From JABMMZ01 sp964438995 (GTDB taxonomy: Bacteria; Bacteroidota; Bacteroidia; NS11-12g; UBA955), in assembly GCA_964438995.1 (NCBI GenBank), contig CAYTMQ010000002.1, positions 248,001 to 312,000 on the forward strand: a stretch of DNA of 64,000 nt. Reading direction: 5' to 3'. Numbering within the stretch: position 1 is the stretch's first letter; each line of letters begins with the position of its first letter. The translations under genes were made by a program, and so were the position numbers. The notes below the pieces were generated by a model. It was not told where the DNA came from and searched no databases. It worked only from the letters and a program-made list of their open reading frames with translations. Positions 1 to 9,300 of this stretch are shown here, in pieces.

Positions 1-675
1 ACCCCTGAAAGAAAATCTGTATTACTCAATAGTAGAATCAATCCTATTGCGGCATTGAAAGCTGAGTTTGAAAAACAAAATGTTAAGATACCTCAATTCA
101 TTAACGCCTCAGCAATAGGATATTACGGCAATCAAATCCCAAATGCCACCGATGAAAGCGGGTCAAATGGCTCTGATTATATGGCTTCCCTCACCCATCA
201 ATGGGAAAATGCCGCCAATAGTTTGACCAATGTTACAGAATGTCTGAGCATTTTCAGAATAGGTATTGTTTTGACGCCGGAAGGTGGATTTTTAAAACCC
301 ATTAAAACAAGTATTCAATGGTTTGCTGGCGCTGTTCCAGGCTCTGGCAAACAAATTATCAGTTGGATCCACATCGATGATTTGTGTGATGCCATGATTT
401 ATGTGATGGAAAACAAGCTCAAAGGCACCTTCAATGCAGTTTCTCCAAACCCAGAAACACTCGAAAACATTTGCAAATCGATAGCCAAACATCTGCACCG
501 ACCTTTGTTTTTACCGAATATTCCAGTCTGGGTTTTGAAACTACTATTTGGAAAAGAAAGACATTTATTGTTGATGGCCAGTCAAAACATTGCGCCCAAA
601 CATTTGTTAGATTCAGGGTACCAATTTGCATATACAAATGCAGATTTGGCGATAAAGAATTTGTTAAATGAATAA
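1..675 (+). CDS. TIGR01777-family (SDR39U1/YfcH-like) NAD(P)-dependent epimerase, 5' end missing
   Basis: This is the C-terminal part of an atypical extended short-chain dehydrogenase. The reading frame is open to the left edge of the window, so the Rossmann N-terminus lies outside. The visible part has the family's SAIGYYG motif, with the active-site tyrosine region, and a basic SRI segment before it. The C-terminal region (PVWVLKLLFGKERHLLL, then a GYQFAYTNADLAI end) matches the DUF1731 tail of SDR39U1 proteins. The substrate of this family is unknown. Its last 8 bases overlap the start of the photolyase gene, so the two are probably co-transcribed. Confidence 0.85.
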   Translation, partial: TPERKSVLLNSRINPIAALKAEFEKQNVKIPQFINASAIGYYGNQIPNATDESGSNGSDYMASLTHQWENAANSLTNVTECLSIFRIGIVLTPEGGFLKPIKTSIQWFAGAVPGSGKQIISWIHIDDLCDAMIYVMENKLKGTFNAVSPNPETLENICKSIAKHLHRPLFLPNIPVWVLKLLFGKERHLLLMASQNIAPKHLLDSGYQFAYTNADLAIKNLLNE

Positions 676-1969
676 TCCCATCGTTGTACATTGGTTTAGA
701 AGAGACCTCAGATTAGAAGACAATGCCGCATTGTATCACGCCTTAAAGTCTGGCTTTCCTGTTGTTCCCATCTTTATATTCGACCCACACATTCTTGACA
801 AACTGGATAACAAAAAAGATCTTAGAGTCAACTTTATACACCAAGAGCTCAAGCGTATAAAGACTGAATTGGTTGAATTGGGCAGCAATCTCAATGTGTA
901 TTACGGCACACCCGAAGAAGTTTGGATTAAAATCAACCAACAATTCAACATCAAAGCCGTTTTTACCAACAGAGATTATGAACCTTATGCCAAAGAAAGA
1001 GACCATAAAATTGCGGAATTTCTGAAATCAAAAGGCATTGAATTCAAAGACTATAAGGACCATTGTATATTCGAATACAATGAGGTTTTAAAAGACGATG
1101 GATTGCCTTACACCGTTTATACACCCTACTCAAAAAAATGGAAGGCCAAACTCAATAATTTTTACATGAAAGCATATCCTAATGATAGGTATTTCAAGAA
1201 CTTTCATTCATTTGAGCCTACGACATTTCCCGAACTAAAAGACATGGGATTTGAGGCTGTTCAATTCAATTATCCAAGTAAGGACATCAAGCAATCTATC
1301 ATTGTAAATTACCACACAACCCGCGACATACCCGGAATTGAAGGCACTAGTAAACTAAGCCTACATTATAGATTTGGAACCGTTTCAATAAGAGATAAAG
1401 TCAAGAAGGCGCTTAAGCTCAACGAGAAATATTTAAATGAATTGATTTGGCGTGATTTCTATATTCAGATAATGGCGCATTTTCCGCATGCGATGAAAAG
1501 TGCGTTTAAGCCAGCATACGACAAAATCAATTGGAAAAACAACGAAGCCCATTTCAAAGCATGGTGTGAAGGTAAAACTGGGTATCCAATAGTAGATGCG
1601 GGTATGAGAGAACTCAATCATACAGGGTATATGCACAACAGGGTTCGAATGATTGTTGCAAGTTTTCTCTGCAAACATCTTTTGATAGATTGGCGATGGG
1701 GAGAGGCCTATTTTGCAGAAAAACTTCTCGATTTCGAATTGGCTTCGAACAATGGCGGATGGCAGTGGGCTGCGGGCTCAGGAGTAGATGCTGCGCCGTA
1801 TTTCAGAATCTTTAATCCATATCTTCAAACCGATAAATTTGATCCGAATTACAGTTACATTAGAAAATGGATTCCAGAATTTGGCACTGCATCATACCCA
1901 AAAGAAATAGTCAACCACGTTGAAGCTAGAGAAGCATGTTTAAGCACATACAAAGAAGCTTTGAAATAG
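668..1969 (+). CDS. phrB: Deoxyribodipyrimidine photolyase / cryptochrome family
   Basis: A 433-residue flavoprotein that would use blue light to reverse cyclobutane pyrimidine dimers. The N-terminal alpha/beta antenna domain opens with the typical VHWFRRDLRLEDN. The C-terminal FAD-binding helical domain carries the LHYRFGTVSIRD phosphate-contact region, GYPIVDAGMRELNHTGYMHN and ASNNGGWQWAAGSGVDAAPY, which are the hallmark FAD and lesion-binding segments of class I photolyases. The length fits the class. The ATG overlaps the upstream oxidoreductase by 8 bases. Family assignment is secure. Whether it repairs dimers or acts as a cryptochrome cannot be decided by reading alone, but the NNGGWQW segment favours repair. 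Confidence 0.95.
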   Translation: MNNPIVVHWFRRDLRLEDNAALYHALKSGFPVVPIFIFDPHILDKLDNKKDLRVNFIHQELKRIKTELVELGSNLNVYYGTPEEVWIKINQQFNIKAVFTNRDYEPYAKERDHKIAEFLKSKGIEFKDYKDHCIFEYNEVLKDDGLPYTVYTPYSKKWKAKLNNFYMKAYPNDRYFKNFHSFEPTTFPELKDMGFEAVQFNYPSKDIKQSIIVNYHTTRDIPGIEGTSKLSLHYRFGTVSIRDKVKKALKLNEKYLNELIWRDFYIQIMAHFPHAMKSAFKPAYDKINWKNNEAHFKAWCEGKTGYPIVDAGMRELNHTGYMHNRVRMIVASFLCKHLLIDWRWGEAYFAEKLLDFELASNNGGWQWAAGSGVDAAPYFRIFNPYLQTDKFDPNYSYIRKWIPEFGTASYPKEIVNHVEAREACLSTYKEALK

Positions 1970-1974
1970 TAAGT

Positions 1975-2409
1975 TTATTTGAATTGTATTTTATGTAATT
2001 TCTTTCTGTATCTACCTATCTCAAGAAACCAATAAAAATGGGTAATGTCGCCGTGTTCGATGAACTTAATATTTTTGTTATTACCGTTAAAATGGTATTG
2101 TTTGTTTGGCATTAAATGGTATATTGTTCTCCCATTAGTCGAATCAACAGTAGATGCAGAATCAATGTAAAAACTGAATGACAAAGTTGAATTACCATCA
2201 AATTGCTCCATGTAGCATCCATACTTAAATGATATGGTATCTAATCCAATATTGTTTAAGAAAAAACTTAAACTATCTTTGGATTGATAGAATTCTATTT
2301 TGCAACTATCAAATTGACTCTTTATGCTCAAATGATATGAACTATCTTGATATTTCATAGAAGCATTTGGGAAACCAAAAAAATAGAAAAAAGGAATGAT
2401 GACCCTCAT
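1975..2409 (-). CDS. Small secreted protein, tandem paralogue B
   Basis: 144 residues with a short hydrophobic N-terminus (MRVIIPFFYFFGFPNA) that looks like a signal peptide. I do not recognise a domain. It aligns with the upstream neighbour (2419-2853) over its middle and end: both have DSL.F, an N...DT segment, a QFD/S segment and a YxxxP turn before a terminal aromatic/lysine beta pattern, and both are exactly 144 residues. The two genes are 9 bases apart and probably one transcript. An envelope or periplasmic location is inferred from the signal peptide only. The gene ends 5 bases past the photolyase stop, convergent with it. Confidence 0.6.
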   Translation of the reverse strand: MRVIIPFFYFFGFPNASMKYQDSSYHLSIKSQFDSCKIEFYQSKDSLSFFLNNIGLDTISFKYGCYMEQFDGNSTLSFSFYIDSASTVDSTNGRTIYHLMPNKQYHFNGNNKNIKFIEHGDITHFYWFLEIGRYRKKLHKIQFK

Positions 2410-2418
2410 TGTGTTTGA

Positions 2419-2853
2419 TTACTCTAATTTTAAGAATATAAAAGTCTTATTTTTCCTATCGTAACTACCGACAAACCATCTGTAGGTATTGAAAAATGTG
2501 ATGTATTTGAACAATTCAGGAGCAACACGTTTTTTGATGTTAATGGATTCTCCAGGTAATATTTTGTAATTTAATGTAGCAAATTTACCTCCTAATGGTC
2601 GCTTGTTGTGGAAGATGTTATAGTCGTAACGGGCAATGCTGCTATCGTCGAACTGAGCAAAGAATCCCACATAGTATACCATGGTATCTGAAGTTAAATT
2701 TTGGATATTAAAGTTTAGACTATCGTTGATTTGCTCAATATTGGCTGTAAAGAAACCATTACTACCTTTATAATATTTAGCTTGCAGAGAATCTGCATCA
2801 CGTCCCGATCCCAACATGTTTATTGCTAGCAAAGTAGATAGTATAAAGTTCAT
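2419..2853 (-). CDS. Small secreted protein, tandem paralogue A
   Basis: 144 residues, first gene of a two-gene tandem. The N-terminus (MNFILSTLLAINMLGSG) is a plausible signal peptide. The remainder is predicted to be beta-rich, with DSLNFNIQNLTSDTMVYY and a later QFDDSS segment that are matched in the next gene. Neither copy has a motif I can tie to a function. The pair looks like an old local duplication, since identity is scattered rather than continuous. Confidence 0.62.
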   Translation of the reverse strand: MNFILSTLLAINMLGSGRDADSLQAKYYKGSNGFFTANIEQINDSLNFNIQNLTSDTMVYYVGFFAQFDDSSIARYDYNIFHNKRPLGGKFATLNYKILPGESINIKKRVAPELFKYITFFNTYRWFVGSYDRKNKTFIFLKLE

Positions 2854-3156
2854 GTTACAAAGATATAGATTATATGGTTAATTAATTTTTGAAAAAGTAG
2901 CGACAGAGTCGCACTAACATATACTTTCGAAAGGTAAGGCGAAATCATTATTTTTCCTATTCGGTAGGTCTGCAAGCAGCGCTGCAGACGCAATTCAACC
3001 TCTAAACAGCAGCAGCGCTGCACAATAGCCTTTCACCCTCTATTACCTTATTTGTTTCTAACCATATTCTCATACGGCATAAATGTAATAATTCCATTTC
3101 CTTACTCTACAAATAAATTGTAATATTGCGACTCAAAATTCAATCAATTTAATACA
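2854..3156 (+). other. Intergenic region with short GC-rich inverted and direct repeats
   Basis: About 300 bases without a gene between divergent genes. It holds a GCGAC-AGA-GTCGC inverted repeat (2900-2912), a perfect 7-bp inverted repeat GTCTGCA/TGCAGAC with an 8-base loop (2968-2989), and two copies of the 12-mer AGCAGCGCTGCA (2975-2986 and 3011-3022), 36 bases apart. A near-consensus -7 box TAATATTG (3121-3128) precedes the dehydrogenase start. No RNA gene family is recognisable. Confidence 0.5.
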
Positions 3157-4047
3157 ATGAAAAATATTGCAGTTATAGGTTGTGGCACTATGGGTAATGG
3201 TATTGCTCACGTGTTTGCTCTTAATGGTTACAGCGTTAAACTTATTGATATCAATGAGGCTGCGCTTGAAAAAGCTATACAAAAAATTGGTTCTAACCTC
3301 GACCGTCAGGTATCCAAGCAAGTCATTACAGAAGAACAAAAAGCAGCTACTTTAGCCAATATCACTACTACAACTGAATTATCGAAAGGTGTTTCTGATG
3401 CTGATTTGGTAGTAGAAGCAGCAACAGAAAATGTCAATATTAAATTGCAAATTTTTAAAGACATTGATGCTGCAGCGCCTGCACATTGTATACTCTCATC
3501 GAATACTTCTTCTATCAGCTTGACCAAAATTGCAGCTGTTACTTCTCGTCCAGATAAAGTTATTGGCATGCACTTCATGAATCCAGTGCCTGTAATGAAA
3601 TTGGTAGAAGTTATCAATGGTTATAAAACCGATGCTAAAGTTACTGAAACCATCATGGAGTTGAGTAGAAACATTGGCAAAGTTCCAACCTTAGTAAACG
3701 ATTACCCTGGATTTGTAGCCAATAGAATTTTAATGCCGATGATCAACGAAGCCATTATCACATTGAATGAAGGTGTTGCTGGAGTTGAAGAAATTGACAC
3801 TGTAATGAAATTGGGTATGGCTCATCCAATGGGACCATTACAATTGGCAGATTTCATTGGCTTAGACGTTTGTTTGGCCATTATGAATGTGCTAAACGAC
3901 GGATTAGGTAATCCAAAATACTCCCCAAGTCCACTATTGATTAACATGGTAACTGCTGGCGATTTAGGTGTGAAAACAGGCCGCGGATTTTACGACTACA
4001 GCGGTGGAGGAAAAGAATTGGTAGTATCACCAAACTTCAAAAAGTAA
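3157..4047 (+). CDS. hbd: 3-hydroxybutyryl-CoA dehydrogenase
   Basis: 296 residues, cytoplasmic. It oxidises or reduces 3-hydroxyacyl-CoA with NAD(P). The N-terminal Rossmann motif GCGTMG (residues 8-13) and acidic LID (29-31) bind the dinucleotide. The SSNTSS segment (114-119) and the GMHFMNPVPVMKLVEV segment contain the substrate and catalytic residues, with H139 as the likely catalytic histidine. The C-terminal dimerisation part has DYPGFVANRILMPMINEAI and HPMGPLQLADFIGLD, both diagnostic. Length is standard for the short bacterial form. It stands alone, followed by a strong terminator, so it is probably monocistronic. It may serve beta-oxidation or butanoate metabolism. Confidence 0.95.
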   Translation: MKNIAVIGCGTMGNGIAHVFALNGYSVKLIDINEAALEKAIQKIGSNLDRQVSKQVITEEQKAATLANITTTTELSKGVSDADLVVEAATENVNIKLQIFKDIDAAAPAHCILSSNTSSISLTKIAAVTSRPDKVIGMHFMNPVPVMKLVEVINGYKTDAKVTETIMELSRNIGKVPTLVNDYPGFVANRILMPMINEAIITLNEGVAGVEEIDTVMKLGMAHPMGPLQLADFIGLDVCLAIMNVLNDGLGNPKYSPSPLLINMVTAGDLGVKTGRGFYDYSGGGKELVVSPNFKK

Positions 4048-4067
4048 TTTTATTTATTAATAATATT

Positions 4068-4101
4068 AAAAGTAGTTTAAGAAATTAGACTACTTTTTTT
4101 A
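4068..4101 (+). terminator. Rho-independent terminator after hbd
   Basis: A 13-bp stem (4068-4080 with 4085-4097, one G:U pair) closed by a GAAA tetraloop and followed by a run of T. It lies 20 bases after the dehydrogenase stop codon. Confidence 0.9.
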
Positions 4102-4115
4102 TTTCGGTTCTATTG

Positions 4116-4256
4116 GTGGAGGCTGCAACGCTTGCCCGTCATCAATTCGAGTCTTCGAGACTAAGATGTGGGGTCGGAGGTTCCCTTCGTCGCAGACTTC
4201 ACCTGCCCGAATGAATTCATTCAGGCGGGGGCTACCGACCGGAGGTCGCAACGTCG
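4116..4256 (+). repeat. Dispersed palindromic intergenic repeat, copy 1
   Basis: About 140 bases of unusually GC-rich sequence. Its core (4171-4256) recurs in inverted orientation at 19923-20007 with only one base inserted and one substitution. Weaker similarity continues outward in both copies (gggcaa.cgttgc.gcct and the agtctcg/gactcga segments). At the centre is the perfect palindrome GAATGAATTCATTC flanked by complementary GC arms, and GGTCGG/CCGACC forms an outer inverted repeat. This looks like a REP- or MITE-like element. The open frame running through it is not supported as coding. Confidence 0.85.
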
Positions 4257-4306
4257 ATAAAGTTTGCACTTGTATTGCAGCTAAAAAAATCGCATTTTGC
4301 GGTACT

Positions 4307-6094
4307 ATGTCGAATAAAGAATCTTGGGGGTCGAGAGTCGGTCTAATTTTAGCAATGGCTGGCAATGCTGTTGGTCTTGGTAATTTTCTTAGATTTCCTG
4401 TTCAAGCCATACAAAATGGAGGTGGCGCTTTCATCATTCCTTACTTGGTATGCTTCCTATTAATGGGTATTCCTCTTCTTTATGTCGAATGGGCAATGGG
4501 TCGATTTGGTGGTAAACACAACAACCATTCAACACCTTTTATTCTAAACAGTATGGACAAGCGCAAGCTTTGGAAGTACATTGGCGTGTTTGGTATATTT
4601 ACTAACGTAGCCGTTGCTGCCTATTACTGTTATTTGGAAAGTTGGACCCTCTCCTATGTATACCACTCAATTGTTGGTTCATTTCACGGACTCAATCAAT
4701 TTGAAGTGGCAAGTTTCTTTGAATCCTATATTGATGTCAACCAATCAACAACTGGACTGCCATACGAATCCATTATTTTCTGGATAGTTTGTCTACTACT
4801 AAATACTTGGATTCTAAGCAAAGGATTAAGTGGAGGCGTTGAAAAAACGGCTAAAATCGGCATGCCACTTTTGATATTATTCGGTTTTATTCTAGCCATA
4901 AAAGGCATTACACTTAAAGCAGGTACCGATAACGCCATTCACGATGGCACTGTGGGATTGAACTATCTTTGGTCGCCCGATTTCCATTCAATATGGAACT
5001 TTAAAGTATGGCTAGCAGCAGCTGGTCAGATTTTCTTTACGCTATCTTTGGGTATGGGCTCTATTCACTGTTATGCTTCCTATATAAAATCCAATGACGA
5101 CATAGCGCTCAATTCTCAATCTGCAGGATGGATGAACGAATTTGTAGAAGTTGTACTCGGTAGTTCCATCCTTATTCCTATTGCCATTGGATATTTAGGC
5201 ATAGACACGGTAGTTGAAATGACTAAAACTGGCGGATTAGGCCTAGGGTTTAAAACCTTACCTTATCTATTTCAACAATGGGGCACTGTCTTAGCAGCAT
5301 TGGCTGGTGTGATGTGGTTTGGACTTTTGTTCTTTGCTGGCGTTACCTCCTCTCTTGCTATGGGCACACCTTGGATGGGTTTTCTTGAAGACGAATTCAA
5401 CTGGAGCAGAGAAAAAGCAGCTTGGTCGTTTGGTGTTGTTGTTTTGCTATTAGGATTACCAACTGTGCTGTTTTACAACCAAGGTGTTTTTGATGAGTAC
5501 GACTATTGGGCAGGTACTGTTTCATTAGTTGTATTTGCATTTGTAGAAATCATACTATTTTCATGGATATTTGGTATTGATAAAGGCTGGAAAGAAATCA
5601 TCCAAAGTGCCGATATAAAAGTCCCAATCTTCTATAAATATGTCATAAAATTCATTACCCCAATATTTTTAGGAGTGGTATTTTTTGGTAGCTTACCTGA
5701 TATATGGAACAACATCAATCACACTGCAACTAAGCATGAAATAAACATCATGAAACAACCATCTTTGTTGCTTGATGAGATGCAAGATATCAGAAGCAAA
5801 GACTTGCAAAACATCAATGACTCCATCGTATTCAAAGGTGAGCACATTATGGACAACAATCTATTAAGTAGAGAACAAAAAGATGCGATTTTTAAAGTGA
5901 GGGATTTACATAAAAAACACATTGAATATTCTAAGCCTGAATTTAGCAAAGAAGTACCCAATAAAATTGCAAAACTTGAGGAATCAATGCTGTATAAAAA
6001 CTTTTCTCGACCATTTCTAATTATTGTGTTCTTATTAATTGCATATATGGTATATTTGGCCTCTAAAAAAAGACGTAATTTTACAACCAGTTAA
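4307..6094 (+). CDS. Neurotransmitter:sodium symporter (NSS/SNF) family transporter
   Basis: 595 residues from the ATG at 4307. The frame extends to 4166, but those codons lie inside a dispersed repeat, and the family start pattern (WGSRVGLILAMAGNAVGLGN, then FLRFPVQAIQNGGGAF) follows the 4307 ATG directly. This inner-membrane protein has about 12 hydrophobic segments and would import an amino acid-like solute with Na+. The unwound TM1 segment NAVGLGN, the sodium and substrate site, is present. Oddly, a hydrophilic stretch of about 110 residues (roughly 450-565) containing heptad-like charged sequence interrupts the protein before the last membrane helix. Two small membrane proteins follow. 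Confidence 0.92.
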   Translation: MSNKESWGSRVGLILAMAGNAVGLGNFLRFPVQAIQNGGGAFIIPYLVCFLLMGIPLLYVEWAMGRFGGKHNNHSTPFILNSMDKRKLWKYIGVFGIFTNVAVAAYYCYLESWTLSYVYHSIVGSFHGLNQFEVASFFESYIDVNQSTTGLPYESIIFWIVCLLLNTWILSKGLSGGVEKTAKIGMPLLILFGFILAIKGITLKAGTDNAIHDGTVGLNYLWSPDFHSIWNFKVWLAAAGQIFFTLSLGMGSIHCYASYIKSNDDIALNSQSAGWMNEFVEVVLGSSILIPIAIGYLGIDTVVEMTKTGGLGLGFKTLPYLFQQWGTVLAALAGVMWFGLLFFAGVTSSLAMGTPWMGFLEDEFNWSREKAAWSFGVVVLLLGLPTVLFYNQGVFDEYDYWAGTVSLVVFAFVEIILFSWIFGIDKGWKEIIQSADIKVPIFYKYVIKFITPIFLGVVFFGSLPDIWNNINHTATKHEINIMKQPSLLLDEMQDIRSKDLQNINDSIVFKGEHIMDNNLLSREQKDAIFKVRDLHKKHIEYSKPEFSKEVPNKIAKLEESMLYKNFSRPFLIIVFLLIAYMVYLASKKRRNFTTS

Positions 6095-6097
6095 AAC

Positions 6098-6229
6098 ATG
6101 AGTACAGGCGCATTAATCATGATCATCTCAGCATTTTCGGTTGTAATTTTTATGACTGTATATTACTTTGTAAAAGTTTTAAAAACGCCGACAAAAGACC
6201 CTAAGCACGATAGTTATTTAGACACATGA
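6098..6229 (+). CDS. MetS-like small subunit of the NSS transporter
   Basis: 43 residues encoded 3 bases after the symporter stop. It is one hydrophobic helix beginning MSTGALIMIISAFSVVIF followed by a short charged tail (KTPTKDPKHDSYLDT). The MSTGAxxM opening and single helix match what I know of the MetS family, the small partner of MetP-type NSS importers in Corynebacterium. The ATG overlaps the next small gene (TGA/ATGA). The function as a transporter partner is inferred from family and position. Confidence 0.75.
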   Translation: MSTGALIMIISAFSVVIFMTVYYFVKVLKTPTKDPKHDSYLDT

Positions 6230-6375
6230 GCGACACAGCAAAAGTTTCCATTCAAAGTTTTCAAACAACTTTAATCATATCAGAAATACTGATTACAGCC
6301 ATTGTATTGGTTGGATTTTATTTGATTTTTAACAAATTCAACAAGAAAAACAACGAGTTCAAAAAGAAGGCTTAA
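6226..6375 (+). CDS. Second single-helix membrane microprotein of the symporter operon
   Basis: 49 residues starting in the ATGA overlap with the preceding gene. It has a polar N-terminus (MSDTAKVSIQSFQTT), one hydrophobic helix (LIISEILITAIVLVGFYLIF) and a very basic tail (NKFNKKNNEFKKKA), so the tail should be cytoplasmic. I recognise no family. Tight translational coupling to the symporter and the MetS-like gene suggests a third transporter component. Its stop overlaps the tamB stop tail-to-tail by 4 bases. Confidence 0.6.
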   Translation: MSDTAKVSIQSFQTTLIISEILITAIVLVGFYLIFNKFNKKNNEFKKKA

Positions 6376-9300
6376 TCCTTTTTCTTCTTTTTCTTCTTAA
6401 ACAATCTGAATCTATTAAAATCTTTGGTGTACACAATACCAACACCAGATGTTGTAATAGGTGTACTGATAGAGGTTGTGTTCACAGTATTGAAACTAGA
6501 ACGGGTATAAGCTTTTACTTTAACATTGCCTTTAATGGTCAGTTTGTATTCCAAGTTAATGTTTGGTCGGGTACTGTAACTACTCATACTGCCATCAAAA
6601 CTTAATTTATCGTTAAAGAACTTACTGCTCAGCATCAAACCGTACTCTGGAGGTAAAGTAATTGTTCCATTTTTATAAATCACATTGACTTTCCAATCAG
6701 GGTCGATTTTATTCAGCCAATTACTCAATTGAGAAGACAACAATTCACTTCCTGCCGAAGACAATGCAGAAGTACCTGCATTGACATCATTATTGACTTG
6801 TGCAAAGGTTGGAGGTAAAAACTGCCTCATCAACAACAGTGCAAACACTTGTCTATTGACCTCTTCTTTATCAGATTTTATTCTACTGATGATAGAAGAT
6901 AAGCTACTACTGCTATTACCTGCTTCTTGTTGAAGCTTAGGGAAATTCAATCCAAAACTCACTTCAGGAGAAAACAAATTTCCTCTCAAGAACAACTCAC
7001 TTTCAACGGTTATCAATTGATTTGGTGTTGTATTACCAGTACTATTAGCAATACTAACCGCAGACAACAATGGCGTTGGATACACATTTGCAGTATAAAT
7101 TGCAGCAATATCCAATTTAGCATCAAGAGGATCTCCATACCAAGTAATAGTGCCTCCAGGTTTTATTTTAAACGGCTTGTTATACAAATCGAAAGCAGTA
7201 AACAAATAGTCGCCCGATTCTACTTTGTATGTACCAAACATATAGAAATCGGCAGATTTATTCATTTCCATTCTTATGTTACCAGAACCAGTCCCAGATA
7301 TTTTATCACCTAATGTTTCATCAAAGATAATTTCTACGTGAGCGTCGTTGGTTGCTTCAATATCCATTGCAAGCGATTTGATTGGGAAATCACTTTCTAT
7401 TTTTTGGGTTTTCTTTTTAGCAGTTTTAAAATGGACATAACTTGGTAATCCAGATGCGTCTCCTTCGCTAATTGGCAAATAGAAATTGGTTCCAGCTTCT
7501 GTTCTTGCATTGATTTTAATATCTAAATTATCAAACGGTCCGTTAAAACTAGCCTTACCACTTGCATAAGCGGTTCCATAATACAAGTCGTTTTGCTGTT
7601 TATTGGTATTTAAAACATGGAATTTCTCTAAATCCCACAAGTTCAAATTGAATACAAAATCGTCAAATGATTTATGAAAGAGATACCCTTTAGCCTTGCC
7701 TGACTTGCCTTTATCATCAAAAAATGTAAAAGGTAAAATCGTCATTCTGTTTCTCTCACTTTGGATTTCTGCAGAAAATTTAACAGGCACATTCAAATAA
7801 TCTACCCATAACTCAGCATTTCTAATCAAAACATCTCCATCAATAACTGGTTTTGAGAAAGTACCAGAGATGTGCAGACTGTCTTTGGTGAGAATTTCAC
7901 CCTTCATATTTTTAAACAAACCAGACAAATACGGTTGAAACACCTTTAATTCTGAAGGAGGCAACTTTGCATACAAATTTAAATTCTCTTTCTTAGACCC
8001 AAAATCAATATCCCCTTCAATACACATAGAATCGAGCAAACCCTTATCAATGTATACGGTTAAATGTTGCTTTGAATTTAGTGTTTGATTGCCAGTATAT
8101 ACAGATAAATCGCCAATGGTGTCTTTCTCTACAGTAAAGTCGCTTATTTTGATATTGGAGGCGTATTTACCTACCCCATTGCTCACCTTGTAAATCACAT
8201 TGCCATTTGACAGTCCACCCAGATTTACAAAATTGTTTTTCTTAGTAAAGAAATTGATGGTTTTTAAGTTAAAATCAATAACTCTAAAATCCAATCTGTT
8301 TGAACTGTTATCACCAAATTCTCCATTTAAAGCTATGATTTGATTTTGGTTTTTGAACATGAAATTTTCAAGATTGATGTAATCACCTGAAACCATACAA
8401 ACAGCATTGGTATCCAAACGCCAAATGTCTTCATCCAAAGCAAGATTCACATCAGACATTTGCAAGAAAATAGAATCTTTGACAAACACTACCCTGCCTT
8501 GCGCATCCATACCAACCTTAAATCCAGTATCAATACCTTTGATTTCAAAATCAATTTTATTGCCATAAACACTAGAAAACACTTGGACATCTTTGGTATG
8601 TAAAACCTCTTTATTGGTGATGTTTTGAACGTTTACATCGATTTTCAAATCAGAATTTTGTGCTTTATAAGCCGACAATGAAATGCCATTCATAACAAAA
8701 TCGTCAAAACTGATTCTATCGTTTCTAAAATCAAATTTCAATGTTTGGTTGCTCGATTTATAATACCCTTCACCAGTGCAAGGTTCTAATTCTAATTGAG
8801 GTTGATATAGCGAAGTAATAGAATACGGATCTTTTAAATTGAAATTGAAAACGATGTCCTCGTTTGGTAATTCTCTTTTAGGTTTTTCGAAGTAAGCTGG
8901 TATCAATTGATGCAGCAAGTGCATAATAGAAATATCTATCACATTTAGAGAAAAATTACCTGCAATACTTGCATCAACTACATCAGATTTAAATGACAGT
9001 TCTTTTCCTTTCACATTCTCAGTGGCTTTTAAAAGCATTTCTGGTATTTCAACTTTAACACCATTCCTTTTTATCACCACATCTTTGCCATAAATACTAC
9101 CATTTGCATCATCTAAACTCCTACCTACAAAGTCTAAAACAAAGGTTCCAGTTACATTCTGAGAAGTGGTATCAAATCCAAATGTTGCAAGGTTAGAATG
9201 CCTTACAACAGCTTTGAAACTGGCTACAGGTATGGCTCTATTGCTTAAGAACTCACCATCAAAATCCATATCCAAATTGTCGTCTCTTACTTCAGCCGAA

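Noticed and set aside
4166..4306. N-terminal extension of the symporter
   Set aside because: These codons lie within the dispersed repeat and do not resemble the family. The ATG at 4307 precedes the conserved start.
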